Source: Salinisphaera orenii subsp. halophila YIM 95161 (GTDB taxonomy: Bacteria; Pseudomonadota; Gammaproteobacteria; Nevskiales; Salinisphaeraceae). Taken from it: a stretch of DNA of 32,815 bases. The stretch covers positions 1 to 32,815 of the forward strand of contig NZ_AYKF01000089.1 in the NCBI RefSeq assembly GCF_003732545.1. Direction: 5' to 3'. The translations under genes were made by a program, and so were the position numbers. Shown here in pieces: positions 16,902 to 28,074 of this stretch. Every line of letters begins with the position of its first letter. The stretch's first letter is position 1. Below the pieces are notes generated by a model. That model saw only the letters and a program-made list of their open reading frames with translations, did not search any database and was not told the origin of the DNA.

Positions 16902-18665
16902 ATGGCGCGCATTCCACAGCATTTCATCGATCAGCTGCTCGAGCGCACGGACATCGTGTCGCTGATCGACGCGCGCGTGTCGCTCAAGAAATCCGGGCAC
17001 GAATACGCCGCCTGCTGCCCGTTCCACGACGAAAAGACGCCGTCGTTCACGGTCTCGCCCACCAAGCAGTTCTATCACTGCTTCGGCTGCGGCGCCCACG
17101 GCACCGCGATCAGCTTCCTGATGGAATACGACCGGCTGGAGTTTCGGGACGCGGTCGAGGTGCTCGCCCAGCAGTCGGGGCTCGAGATCCCGGAGGAGGC
17201 CGCCACCGCGAACGAGTCCGGGCCCAGGCGCGAACCGCTGTTCGAGGTGATGGCGCTCGCCGACCGCCGCTATCGCAGCGCCCTGCGCGAGACGCCGGCC
17301 GCGATCGACTATCTCAAGCGCCGCGGCGTCTCCGGCGCGATGGCCAAGACCTATGGCCTGGGCTTCGCGCCCGACGCCTGGGACACGCTGGCCGGCGCCC
17401 TGCGGGACCGGGCCTCGGCGCATCGGGCGGGGCTGCTGATCGAACGCGACTCGGGCGGCTACTTCGACCGGTTCCGCAACCGGCTGATGTTTCCCATCCG
17501 GGATACGCGCGGGCGAACGGTCGCCTTCGGCGGGCGCACGCTCGGCGACGACAAGGCCAAGTACCTGAACTCGCCGGAGACGCCGCTGTTCCACAAATCC
17601 GATCACATGTACGGGCTGTTCGAGGCCCGCCAGGCGCTGCGCGACATCCCGCGGCTGCTCGTGGTCGAGGGCTATATGGACGTGATCGCGCTCGCCCAGC
17701 ACGGCTTTCCGAACGCCGTCGCCACGTTGGGCACGGCCACCACCCAATCGCATCTGACCACGCTGTTCCGGCATACATCCGAAGTGCTGTTCTGTTTCGA
17801 CGGCGACGCCGCCGGCGTCCGCGCCGCGCGCAAGGCCCTGGAACAGAGCCTGCCGGTGATGCGCGGCGCCCGGCGGGTGCGGTTTCTGTTCATGCCCGAG
17901 GAGGCGGACCCGGACACACTGGTACGCGGCGAGGACGGGCCGGCACGGTTCCAGCAGGCGATCGACGAGGCGCGACCCGCCTCGGCCGTCCTGCTCGACG
18001 CCCTGACCGACGACATCGACCTGAACACGCCGGACGGCCGGGCCCAGCTGGTGGAGGCCGCGCGCGGCTACGTCAACGCCCTGCCGCCGGAGGCATTCCG
18101 GGCCGAGCTGATCGCCGAGATCGCGCGCCTCGCCGGGCTGCCGGCCGAGGATCTGCGTCAGATGTATGCCAAGGCGCCTTCACGCGCGACGCCGACGGCC
18201 GATACAGATTCGCGTGGGCACGAAATACGTCTGACGCCGGTCAGCCGCGCCTTGTCGCTGCTGCTCAGCGACCCGAGCCTGGCCGGCCAGGTCGAGGACC
18301 TGGAGGCCGTACGCCAGAGCACGGCCCGCGGTGCGGCGATTCTTGTGGAGGCGATTGAGTTTTTCGCAAACAACCCAACAATCCCGGTATCGCACTGGCT
18401 GGAACGCCATCGCGACCAACGCTACTTCGAGAGACTGCAGCAGGTCGCGAGCGTCACGCCGCCGGGCAGCGAGGACGAACGGGCGCGCGAATTCGTGCAG
18501 ACCGTACGCCGGCTCGGCGAATACAGCGCCGGTCGACAATCGCTTCGCGAGCGTTACGACCGGCTGGTGGCACAACAGGCACGCGGCCCGCTCGACGCCG
18601 AGGCCGCGCGCGAACTCAAGGAGGTGCTTCGGCTATTGCAGAGAGCACGCGACGACACGGCCTGA
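16902..18665 (+). CDS. dnaG: DNA primase
   Basis: Synthesises the RNA primers for Okazaki fragments at the replication fork, working with the DnaB helicase. The 587-residue protein has the normal three-part layout. The N-terminal CHC2 zinc-binding domain has ligands C39, H42, C60 and C63 (CCPFHDEKTPSF and CFGCGAHG). The Toprim catalytic core has E256 in VVEGYMDVI and D300 and D302 in FDGDAAG. The C-terminal helical domain, from about residue 440, is the part that binds DnaB and is poorly conserved. The start at 16902 lies 57 bp after yqeY and no other start competes. rpoD follows 117 bp downstream, completing the classical primase-sigma pairing. Confidence 0.98.
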   Translation: MARIPQHFIDQLLERTDIVSLIDARVSLKKSGHEYAACCPFHDEKTPSFTVSPTKQFYHCFGCGAHGTAISFLMEYDRLEFRDAVEVLAQQSGLEIPEEAATANESGPRREPLFEVMALADRRYRSALRETPAAIDYLKRRGVSGAMAKTYGLGFAPDAWDTLAGALRDRASAHRAGLLIERDSGGYFDRFRNRLMFPIRDTRGRTVAFGGRTLGDDKAKYLNSPETPLFHKSDHMYGLFEARQALRDIPRLLVVEGYMDVIALAQHGFPNAVATLGTATTQSHLTTLFRHTSEVLFCFDGDAAGVRAARKALEQSLPVMRGARRVRFLFMPEEADPDTLVRGEDGPARFQQAIDEARPASAVLLDALTDDIDLNTPDGRAQLVEAARGYVNALPPEAFRAELIAEIARLAGLPAEDLRQMYAKAPSRATPTADTDSRGHEIRLTPVSRALSLLLSDPSLAGQVEDLEAVRQSTARGAAILVEAIEFFANNPTIPVSHWLERHRDQRYFERLQQVASVTPPGSEDERAREFVQTVRRLGEYSAGRQSLRERYDRLVAQQARGPLDAEAARELKEVLRLLQRARDDTA

Positions 18666-18718
18666 GTCCACAGCGGCCACGCAGCGACAACACCGCGGTC
18701 GCAGCGAAACGCCCTGAT

Positions 18719-18727
18719 TGATATACT
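18719..18727 (+). promoter_or_regulatory. Candidate extended -10 promoter for rpoD
   Basis: TGATATACT at 18719-18727 fits the extended -10 form TGnTATACT (5 of 6 matches in the hexamer), in the 117-bp gap between dnaG and rpoD, 55 bp before the start codon. No good -35 box is present, as is common for extended -10 promoters. A separate rpoD promoter in or near dnaG is known in E. coli; this one is a pattern match. Confidence 0.45.
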
Positions 18728-18782
18728 GGTCGGTTATCGCCGGACACGCTCAGCCCCTACGGACCCACACGCAGCAGATCAC

Positions 18783-20585
<1,803 letters not shown>

Positions 20586-20601
20586 GCGCAACACGCCGAA
20601 C

Positions 20602-20627
20602 GCTTGGCGGCCCCGCGGCCGCCAAGC
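20602..20627 (+). other. Strong hairpin just after rpoD
   Basis: GCTTGGCGGCC (20602-20612) and GGCCGCCAAGC (20617-20627) form a perfect 11-bp stem with a CCGC loop, 17 bp after the rpoD stop codon. No T run follows, so it is more likely a transcript-stabilising structure or the first part of a tandem terminator with the hairpin 11 bp further on. Confidence 0.6.
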
Positions 20628-20637
20628 TATAGTGCCG

Positions 20638-20666
20638 CGCCGGGCGGATCACACGCCCGGCGTTTT
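20638..20666 (+). terminator. Rho-independent terminator of the rpoD operon
   Basis: CGCCGGGCG (20638-20646) and CGCCCGGCG (20654-20662) form a perfect 9-bp stem with a 7-base loop, directly followed by TTTT. It lies between rpoD and the tRNA gene, with the tRNA starting 10 bp later. Confidence 0.85.
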
Positions 20667-20675
20667 CATGTCAGG

Positions 20676-20751
<76 letters not shown>

Positions 20752-20797
20752 TCAAATCAGCAAGTTACGAACACGCTTTGCGTCTCGACATGCCCAG

Positions 20798-20815
20798 AGG
20801 TACATTATAGGTACA
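20798..20815 (+). repeat. Short direct repeat AGGTACA in front of the integrase gene
   Basis: AGGTACA occurs at 20798-20804 and again at 20809-20815, one DNA turn apart (11-bp period), between the tRNA and the integrase start. The position suits arm-type binding sites of the recombinase near an attachment site or an autoregulatory operator, but two 7-base copies are little evidence. Confidence 0.35.
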
Positions 20816-20837
20816 CTTTCGGTGCAGCAGGCGTGCA

Positions 20838-21875
20838 ATGGCGACCCTCACTAAGACCGAAGCTGGCCGCTGGAAGGCCGTCATCCGACGCCAAGGCTGG
20901 CCGACCAGCTCAAAGACCTGGCGGACTAAACGCGACGCCGAGGATTGGGCACGGCGCACCGAAGACGAGATGGCACGCGGCATCTATCAGAACCGCGCCC
21001 CCGCCGAACGGATGACCCTGAGCGGAGCTATCGATCGCTACCTGAGCGACGTCACGCCCACCAAAAAAGAAAGCACCCAGAAAGCCGAGCAAGCCAAGGC
21101 ACGGAAGCTGCGTGCCGCTCTCGGCCAATACAGCCTCGTCGCAATAGCGCCCGATGTAGTCGCCGGCTACCGGGATGAACAGCTAGCCGACGGTAAATCC
21201 CGCGATACCGTCCGGCTGCAGCTCGCCCTGCTCTCTCATATCTTCGAGATCGCCATCAAAGAATGGCGCGTCGGTATCTGGGCCAATCCCTGTCGCGCTG
21301 TACGCACGCCTAAGCCCGGCAAAGCCAGGGATCGCAGATTGTCACACGATGAAGCTGAAAAGCTCCTCAGGGCGGCCGAGGGCCAGTCCAACCCGATGCT
21401 AGGCCTGATGATCCGTCTGGCATTGGCCACAGCCATGCGAGTTGGCGAGATTCAACGTCTACGCCGGCGCGACGTCGACCTGAAACGTCGCACCGCCCTG
21501 CTCCGCGACACAAAGAACAACCAGTCCCGCACCGTGCCGCTGTCCACCGAAGCCGCGCAAGTGCTTCGCGTCGCGCTAGATAGCCCCGTTCGGCCGATCG
21601 ATTGTGATCTGGCCTTCTTCGGCGAACCTGGGCGTGACGGTATTCGCAGAGGATTCCAATACGGGCCAGGCTGGAAGCGAGCGACACGAGACGCCGGCAT
21701 TACCGATCTACGCTTCCACGATCTACGACACGAAGCAGTCAGCCGCCTCGTCGAGTTGGGTCTAGGAGATCAGGAAGTCGCAGCAATAAGCGGCCACAAA
21801 AGCATGCAGATGCTACGGCGGTATACGCATCTAAGGGCCGAGGATTTAGTGCGGCGGCTGGATGCTCTTGGATGA
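20838..21875 (+). CDS. Tyrosine recombinase (phage/island-type integrase)
   Basis: Catalyses site-specific insertion and excision of the genomic island. The 345-residue protein has a short N-terminal arm-binding part (about 1-50), a core-binding SAM-like domain (about 55-150) and the catalytic domain. All catalytic residues are present: R201 (AMRVGEI), K226 in the beta-hairpin, H294 and R297 (HDLRHEA), H320 (SGHKS) and the nucleophile Y329 (RRYTHL). The enzyme is therefore probably active. ATG 20838 lies 86 bp after the tRNA 3' end and transcription runs away from the tRNA, the normal layout for elements integrated in tRNA genes. No excisionase gene is visible nearby. Confidence 0.93.
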   Translation: MATLTKTEAGRWKAVIRRQGWPTSSKTWRTKRDAEDWARRTEDEMARGIYQNRAPAERMTLSGAIDRYLSDVTPTKKESTQKAEQAKARKLRAALGQYSLVAIAPDVVAGYRDEQLADGKSRDTVRLQLALLSHIFEIAIKEWRVGIWANPCRAVRTPKPGKARDRRLSHDEAEKLLRAAEGQSNPMLGLMIRLALATAMRVGEIQRLRRRDVDLKRRTALLRDTKNNQSRTVPLSTEAAQVLRVALDSPVRPIDCDLAFFGEPGRDGIRRGFQYGPGWKRATRDAGITDLRFHDLRHEAVSRLVELGLGDQEVAAISGHKSMQMLRRYTHLRAEDLVRRLDALG

Positions 21876-21969
21876 CAATTACCCGATCAGGGCACTCAGT
21901 AATACCTATTCGTGCAAGAAGACATCACAGCCAATGCCTGACGCGGAATAACAAGACAGCTGAGCTGCC

Positions 21970-24912
21970 ATGAAAAATACGATTACCGCATACCACGCCA
22001 AGTATTACGCCCACGAACTCACAGCCAGAAACTCCCTGGAAGGCGTCGATCGCCTATCACAGTCTCTATTTGATGCGAGCGTAGATCTAAACCCCCATCA
22101 AATCGAAGCCGCCCTCTTCTCATTGCGAAACCCATTACAGCAAGGGGTATTGCTTGCTGATGAAGTCGGACTAGGCAAGACCATCGAAGCAGCGTTGGTC
22201 ATATGCCAGCTATGGGCCGAGCGCCGCCGTAAGCTGCTCGTGATCGCACCAGCCAGCCTACGAAAGCAATGGGCGCAGGAGCTTCTGGAAAAATTTGCTG
22301 TGCCCGGCACGGTCCTGGACACAATCGCCCTGCGCAAGCAATCGGCCGGTAGCGAACAAGAGACCTTGCAGCGCCTGGCAGGCAAATCAGTGATCATCGT
22401 CTCCTACCAGTTTGCAGCGCGACTGGAGGCCGAGCTTCGCAGCATCCCTTGGGATCTTGTCGTCATTGATGAAGCGCACAAGCTGCGCAACGCTCATCGC
22501 AAGAGCAACCGCACCGGACAGGCGCTCCGCAGAGCATTGGAAGGCCGTAAAAAACTATTGCTGACCGCAACACCGCTCCAGAACTCACTCATGGAGTTGT
22601 ACGGGCTTTCGACTCTGATCGACGAACACCTGTTCGGCGACGAAAAAGCTTTTCGCAAGCAATACATCAACAATCCTGACGGGCTCCAAGAGCTACGCGG
22701 GAGACTGGCAGGCTTTACCCAGCGCACGCTGCGCAAGGACGTACTGGAGTATATCCAGTACACCGAGCGCAGAGCACTCACTCAGCCGTTCAACCCCACC
22801 GACGCCGAGCAAGCGATCTACGAGCGGGTGTCCGCTTTTTTGCTGCGCGAAGAATCTTTCGCATTGCCCAAGCGCCAACGTCATCTGACGGGCCTGATTC
22901 TTCGCAAGCTGCTTGCCTCGAGCGCCCCGGCTATTGTCGGCACTCTATTAACCATCCAAGCACGCTTAGAGCAGCTACTGGCGGATGACACGGTTGCCGA
23001 GGACGTGAACCTGCTTGAGCAATGGATAGCAGAAGACGACCTTGAAACTGACTATCTCGAAGAGCTGGAACTGGCCGAAAACGGTGACGCCAAAGAACCC
23101 AGCCAAAATGCGCTAACCGCAAGTCATAAGGCACCGCTCAGCCCCCAACAAAAAAAGCGAGCGATCTGCGAGGAAGTCGATGAGCTGAATAGCATCATCG
23201 CACTGGCCCAGAGCCTCCAGACCGACACCAAGGCGCAATCCTTGCTCACGGCATTGCAGCTCGGCTTTGCCAACATGGCCAATCTAGGCGCGCCTCGTAA
23301 GACGATCATCTTTACCGAATCCAAGCGTACTCAACACTATCTGTACGAATTTCTGGCTGCCAACGGTTATGACGGCCAGCTGGCAATGTTCAGCGGCACC
23401 AACAATCACCCAGACACCACCGCCATTTATCAGCAATGGCGGACCGAACACCACGGTACAGACCGGGCAACCGGATCCCCCCAGGTTGATCGGCGCACGG
23501 CCCTGATCGACCACTTTCGCAAAGACGACGGCACGGGCGCCGACATCATGATCGCCACCGAAGCCGCCGCGGAAGGCATCAACCTGCAATTTTGTGCGCT
23601 GTTGATCAACTACGACCTGCCCTGGAACCCCCAGCGCGTTGAACAACGTATCGGCCGCTGCCACCGCTACGGGCAACGCTTCGACGTGGTGGTGATCAAC
23701 TTCCTCAACACACGCAACCAAGCCGATCAGCGCGTACTGGAGCTACTGTCGGAAAAGCTGCATCTATTCTCTGGCGTTTTCGGGGCCTCGGATGAAGTCC
23801 TGGGGCGCATTGAGAGTGGCATCGACTTTGAAAAGCGCATCCTCTCTATTTACGAAACCTGCCGACACCCCGACGACATAGAACAGGCATTCAACGCCCT
23901 TCAGGCCGACCTGGAAGACGCGATCAATGATCGAATAAAGGACACGCAAAGCCAGTTGCTGGAAAACTTCGACGAAGAAGTCCACGACCGGCTCAAGTTG
24001 CGGCTGGATGAAGCCGAAGCACGCCTCGATAAACTGGGCCGCTGGTTCTGGGGCGTCACACGCTACGCATTGGACGAACAAGCACGCTTCGACGACGCCT
24101 CATACGCCTTTGGCCTCCAGCAATCACCGCCAGGTATTAGCCCACCCGTCGCTCCGGGCCGCTATCAACTCATTCGTGGCGCGGCCCAGCCCGACATGCT
24201 CGCCCACGCGTACCGGCTAAGCCACCCACTGGGCGAATGGGCGGTGGAAACTGGCTTGGGGGTCTCGACACCCACCGCATTCATTACCTTCGATTACAGT
24301 GCCCACGCCAGCAAAATCAGCGTAGTTGAGAGCCTCGGGGGTCAATCCGGCTGGTTACGCCTGGATCGCCTCCAGGTCACCGCATTTGAGACCACTGATA
24401 CCCTGCTATTTTCTGGACTTACTGATGCTGGCCGGACACTAGATCAGGATGTTTGTGAAAAACTGATGGCCATAGGGGCCCAAGGTCGACCCAAACCATC
24501 GAAAGGCACACCCCCAGCTCAGCTGATCGCGGACAGCGAACGACACGTCGCCGCGGCCATCGCCCAGATTCTCGAAGCCAACCATCGCTTGTTCAACGAA
24601 GAACGCGACAAGCTCGAGAAATGGGCAGACGACAAACTACTGGCCGCCGAAGAAGCACTGAAGAACACCAAGGCACGGATTACTCAGCTCAAGCGTGATG
24701 CGCGTAAAGCCGCCACGCTGCAGGAGCAGTCAGATATACAGCGGGAAACGGCCGCACTCGAAAAGCAGAAACGCCGTCAGCGGCAAGACATCTTTGCCGT
24801 GGAAGACGAAATCATCGAGCAGCGCGACCAACTGATCGATTCCCTTCAGCGACGCCTGCACGAAAAAACCGAGACCGACACCCTATTCACCCTGCGCTGG
24901 CAGGTTGTATGA
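21970..24912 (+). CDS. SNF2/HepA-type DEAH-box helicase or translocase of a putative defence operon
   Basis: A 980-residue superfamily 2 ATPase, first gene of the four-gene cassette. The ATPase core has a Q-like motif (LNPHQIEAAL), Walker A with K70 in DEVGLGKT, the Walker B box D167-E-A-H170, TATPLQNS (motif III), motif V around TEAAAEGINLQ and motif VI QRIGRCHRYGQ (559-569). This is the Swi2/Snf2 pattern of enzymes that translocate on double-stranded DNA. An acidic insertion (about 335-410) separates the RecA lobes. The C-terminal 330 residues have no recognised domain and end in a charged, probably coiled-coil stretch (about 865-965). DISARM DrmD and RapA/HepA are the closest families I know. 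It lies 94 bp after the integrase; the methyltransferase follows after 45 bp. No convincing promoter is visible in front of it. Confidence 0.9.
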   Translation: MKNTITAYHAKYYAHELTARNSLEGVDRLSQSLFDASVDLNPHQIEAALFSLRNPLQQGVLLADEVGLGKTIEAALVICQLWAERRRKLLVIAPASLRKQWAQELLEKFAVPGTVLDTIALRKQSAGSEQETLQRLAGKSVIIVSYQFAARLEAELRSIPWDLVVIDEAHKLRNAHRKSNRTGQALRRALEGRKKLLLTATPLQNSLMELYGLSTLIDEHLFGDEKAFRKQYINNPDGLQELRGRLAGFTQRTLRKDVLEYIQYTERRALTQPFNPTDAEQAIYERVSAFLLREESFALPKRQRHLTGLILRKLLASSAPAIVGTLLTIQARLEQLLADDTVAEDVNLLEQWIAEDDLETDYLEELELAENGDAKEPSQNALTASHKAPLSPQQKKRAICEEVDELNSIIALAQSLQTDTKAQSLLTALQLGFANMANLGAPRKTIIFTESKRTQHYLYEFLAANGYDGQLAMFSGTNNHPDTTAIYQQWRTEHHGTDRATGSPQVDRRTALIDHFRKDDGTGADIMIATEAAAEGINLQFCALLINYDLPWNPQRVEQRIGRCHRYGQRFDVVVINFLNTRNQADQRVLELLSEKLHLFSGVFGASDEVLGRIESGIDFEKRILSIYETCRHPDDIEQAFNALQADLEDAINDRIKDTQSQLLENFDEEVHDRLKLRLDEAEARLDKLGRWFWGVTRYALDEQARFDDASYAFGLQQSPPGISPPVAPGRYQLIRGAAQPDMLAHAYRLSHPLGEWAVETGLGVSTPTAFITFDYSAHASKISVVESLGGQSGWLRLDRLQVTAFETTDTLLFSGLTDAGRTLDQDVCEKLMAIGAQGRPKPSKGTPPAQLIADSERHVAAAIAQILEANHRLFNEERDKLEKWADDKLLAAEEALKNTKARITQLKRDARKAATLQEQSDIQRETAALEKQKRRQRQDIFAVEDEIIEQRDQLIDSLQRRLHEKTETDTLFTLRWQVV

Positions 24913-24957
24913 CACCCACGCAAATAACGCAGCCGAACGATCTACAAGGTTTGAATC

Positions 24958-27900
24958 ATGAGCGCAGCACAAAACGCTAAATTTCAGGAACTCGTCGCCA
25001 AGCTGCGTGAGATTTTCCAGATCGACCGTCCCGAGCTGGACTTCGGCATCTACCGCATCCTCAATGCACGAGCCGACGAGATCAATGAGTACCTGGAACA
25101 GCGCCTGCCTGAAAAAGTAGAAGCAGCACTGAACAGCGGCAGCGAAGCCCAGCGTGAACAGGTGGCCCGCGAGCTGAAAGAAAAGGAAGAACAATACGCC
25201 GCCGATGGACTGGACCCGAACAACGTGCCCAAAGTGCTGGAGCTGCGTGAGAAGCTAGCCGATTACGGCACAGGCGCTTCAAAGCACGAAAACGCCGTGT
25301 ACTCACACTTGCTGACTTTTTTCTCGCGCTATTACGATAAGGGTGACTTCATCAGTCAGCGTCGCTACAAGGGCGACACCTACGCTATCCCCTACGCTGG
25401 GGAAGAAGTCATGCTCCACTGGGCCAACAAGGACCAGTACTACACGAAAAGCGGCGAAAATTTCGCGAACTACAGTTTCAATCTGGACGATGGCCGCACC
25501 GTGCACTTTCGCTTAGTCGCGGCGGACACCGCTAAGGACAACCGCAAAGACAACGACAAGGAACGCCGTTTCGCCCTGGTTGAACCAAAGACGCTGGCTC
25601 GCACTGACGAACATGGCGACGAATACGAAGAGGATTTGATCCCGGTTGAAGAAGTAAACGGAGCTAATGGAAAAGACCTAATCATCCGCTTCGAGTATGC
25701 GCCCCAGCCCAAGGGCACGAAGCAGGAAGCGTTGGTCAGCCAGGGCGTGGATGCAGTATTAGCCGACCAACAAGTTAAATCCCACTGGCCGGACCTAGCC
25801 AAACGCGCACCCACAGAGGATAAACCGCATCGCACCTTGCTGGAAAAATATCTGACGGACTACACGACTAAGAATACAGCTGACTACTTTATCCACAAGG
25901 ATCTTGGAGGCTTCCTAGGCCGAGAGCTGGACTTTTATATCAAAAACGAAGTCATGCACTTGGACGATGTCCAGAACGCCGGCGCCTTTTCCGACATCGA
26001 AAAGAACCTTCGCATGATCCAATGCTTAAGATCGATTGCGTTAGAGCTAATCGACTTTCTCGCGCAACTGGAAAATTTCCAGAAAAGGCTTTGGTTGAAA
26101 AAGAAATTTGTAGTGTCCAGCCATTACTGCATCACGTTAGACCGAGTGCCGGAGGAGCTTTACCCCGAGATCGTTGCGAACGAGCTGCAGTGGGAGCAGT
26201 GGAAGCGGCTCAAAGTTTGTGGCGCCGAAACTCCTACAACGGTCGAGGCGATGAAGTCCGGGCTTTCTAAGATGGTAGATACCAGTCTATTCGGAAGCGA
26301 TTTCAAATATAAGCTTCTCGCGAGCATCGACGATATCGATACCACTTTGGACGGAGTAGTAGTACACAGCGATAATTTTCAAGCGCTGAATTTATTCAAA
26401 GAACGTTATAAGGCACGCATCGACTTCACGTACATAGATCCTCCGTATAACACTGTCCACTCAAAGATCGCCTACAAAAATCAGTTTGAGCACTCCAGCT
26501 GGCTAGCTCTGATCTCGAACACAATTCCGCTCGCGCGGCAATTATTCGGAGACTTGTACTCATTCGGATTCGCGATAGATGATTACGAGTTCGGCAATGC
26601 ACTTGCGTGCTTACGCGATCATTTTTCTGATTCTGATGTGTCAACTATCGTCGTCAATCATCACCCGCAAGGCTCCGGGGGGCGGCTCTCCCGAACTCAT
26701 GAATACTACATCGTCGCATCGCCAGCTAATGGCCCCTCGCACTTGGGGTTTCCCAAAAAAGACGAGATTGAAGAACGCAGTTTTATGCGCAGCGGGACTG
26801 CGGACAACAATTATCGCGCGCCCCGTGGTGGAGGGGTTGGTCGTTGGCGCAGCTTTTATGCGCTGTTAGTTGACCCTGGTACGCGAAAGGTCGTAGGAAC
26901 AGAGCCACCTCCTCCTCTTGATACGGAGTATCCAACGGGGAGAACACCAGAAGGATTGGAGCGGATTTATCCGATCAACTCGAGTGGTGAAGAACGTGTC
27001 TGGCGCTCATCCCGCGAGACGGGCAAAGAACGTGTAGAGAACGGCGAAATATTTCTAACTGATCGAGGAGCTATCAAGCAGATAATCGATCATCGAGACA
27101 AGCGTGAAACACTTTTCAGCAACTGGATTGGAGCGGACTACAACGCCGGCACTAACGGAACTGCGATCTTGGACAACCTAGGGCTCGGTGATGTGTTCGA
27201 CTATCCAAAGTCTGTGAAAACACTTGAACAAGCTTTTTGGATGCAGTCTTTTGGAAAAAGCAACTTCACAGTGCTCGATTACTTTGCCGGCTCAGGGACG
27301 ACTGGTCACGCTACACTTTCTTTGAACCGAAAAGATGGAATGGATCGGAAGTATGTGCTCGTCGAGCAAGGAGAATACTTCGACACTGCGCTCAAACCAA
27401 GACTACAGAAGATTGTTTTCTCCGCTGAATGGGCTAGCGGCGAGCCAACCACCCCAGAAACTGGAATCTCTCACTGCTTCAAGATCCTAGAACTGGAAAG
27501 CTACGAAGACACCCTGAACAACCTGCAGCTGCGGCGTGACGCCAAGCAGCATCAGACTCTCGGACTGCTGGACCAACAAGCAAAAGATGACTACCGGCTG
27601 CATTACATGCTGAATGTTGAAAGCCAGGGTTCGCTGCTGTCGGTCGAAGATTTCAAAAAACCCTTCGATTACGGCATGAATATCGCTACAGATTCCGCCG
27701 GAGCCTGTGAACCTACCCAGGTCGACTTGGTGGAGACGTTCAATTATCTGGTCGGCCTGCGAGTCAAACAAATTGAGGCCCAGCCAGACCGAGGCTTTGT
27801 GACCGTGACGGGCACATTGCCCAGTGACGAAAGCTGCTTGGTGCTTTGGCGCGACTGCGAACTATTGGATTACGAAGGCGTTAGCGGCCTGTGCGAAAAG

Positions 27901-28074
27901 CTTGCTATTAACCCCTCTGATAACGAGTTCGACGTGGTCTATATCAACGGCGACCACAATATCCCCACCAAGCTGACTCAGACGGCCGAGAATGGCGGCG
28001 CAACCCGTGAGCTCAAGCTGCGCCAGATCGAGCCCGAGTTCCTGGAACGCATGTTCTCTGTGGAGGATCTGTAA
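24958..28074 (+). CDS. Site-specific DNA adenine methyltransferase (beta-class, type III Mod-like)
   Basis: A 1038-residue methyltransferase, expected to protect host DNA by N6-adenine methylation using S-adenosylmethionine. The catalytic motif IV DPPY is at 494-497 (DFTYIDPPYN) and the SAM-binding motif I FAGSGTT at 776-782, in the order IV-target domain-I, which defines the beta class to which type III Mod proteins belong. It is much longer than a type III Mod: about 480 residues precede DPPY, including charged helical segments, and about 250 follow motif I. An AAGG ribosome-binding site precedes ATG 24958. Bases from about 26000 to 27480, covering both motifs and the target-recognition part, are poorer in GC than either end, suggesting exchange. 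The stop codon overlaps the RhuM start as TAATG. The target sequence is unknown. Confidence 0.92.
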   Translation: MSAAQNAKFQELVAKLREIFQIDRPELDFGIYRILNARADEINEYLEQRLPEKVEAALNSGSEAQREQVARELKEKEEQYAADGLDPNNVPKVLELREKLADYGTGASKHENAVYSHLLTFFSRYYDKGDFISQRRYKGDTYAIPYAGEEVMLHWANKDQYYTKSGENFANYSFNLDDGRTVHFRLVAADTAKDNRKDNDKERRFALVEPKTLARTDEHGDEYEEDLIPVEEVNGANGKDLIIRFEYAPQPKGTKQEALVSQGVDAVLADQQVKSHWPDLAKRAPTEDKPHRTLLEKYLTDYTTKNTADYFIHKDLGGFLGRELDFYIKNEVMHLDDVQNAGAFSDIEKNLRMIQCLRSIALELIDFLAQLENFQKRLWLKKKFVVSSHYCITLDRVPEELYPEIVANELQWEQWKRLKVCGAETPTTVEAMKSGLSKMVDTSLFGSDFKYKLLASIDDIDTTLDGVVVHSDNFQALNLFKERYKARIDFTYIDPPYNTVHSKIAYKNQFEHSSWLALISNTIPLARQLFGDLYSFGFAIDDYEFGNALACLRDHFSDSDVSTIVVNHHPQGSGGRLSRTHEYYIVASPANGPSHLGFPKKDEIEERSFMRSGTADNNYRAPRGGGVGRWRSFYALLVDPGTRKVVGTEPPPPLDTEYPTGRTPEGLERIYPINSSGEERVWRSSRETGKERVENGEIFLTDRGAIKQIIDHRDKRETLFSNWIGADYNAGTNGTAILDNLGLGDVFDYPKSVKTLEQAFWMQSFGKSNFTVLDYFAGSGTTGHATLSLNRKDGMDRKYVLVEQGEYFDTALKPRLQKIVFSAEWASGEPTTPETGISHCFKILELESYEDTLNNLQLRRDAKQHQTLGLLDQQAKDDYRLHYMLNVESQGSLLSVEDFKKPFDYGMNIATDSAGACEPTQVDLVETFNYLVGLRVKQIEAQPDRGFVTVTGTLPSDESCLVLWRDCELLDYEGVSGLCEKLAINPSDNEFDVVYINGDHNIPTKLTQTAENGGATRELKLRQIEPEFLERMFSVEDL

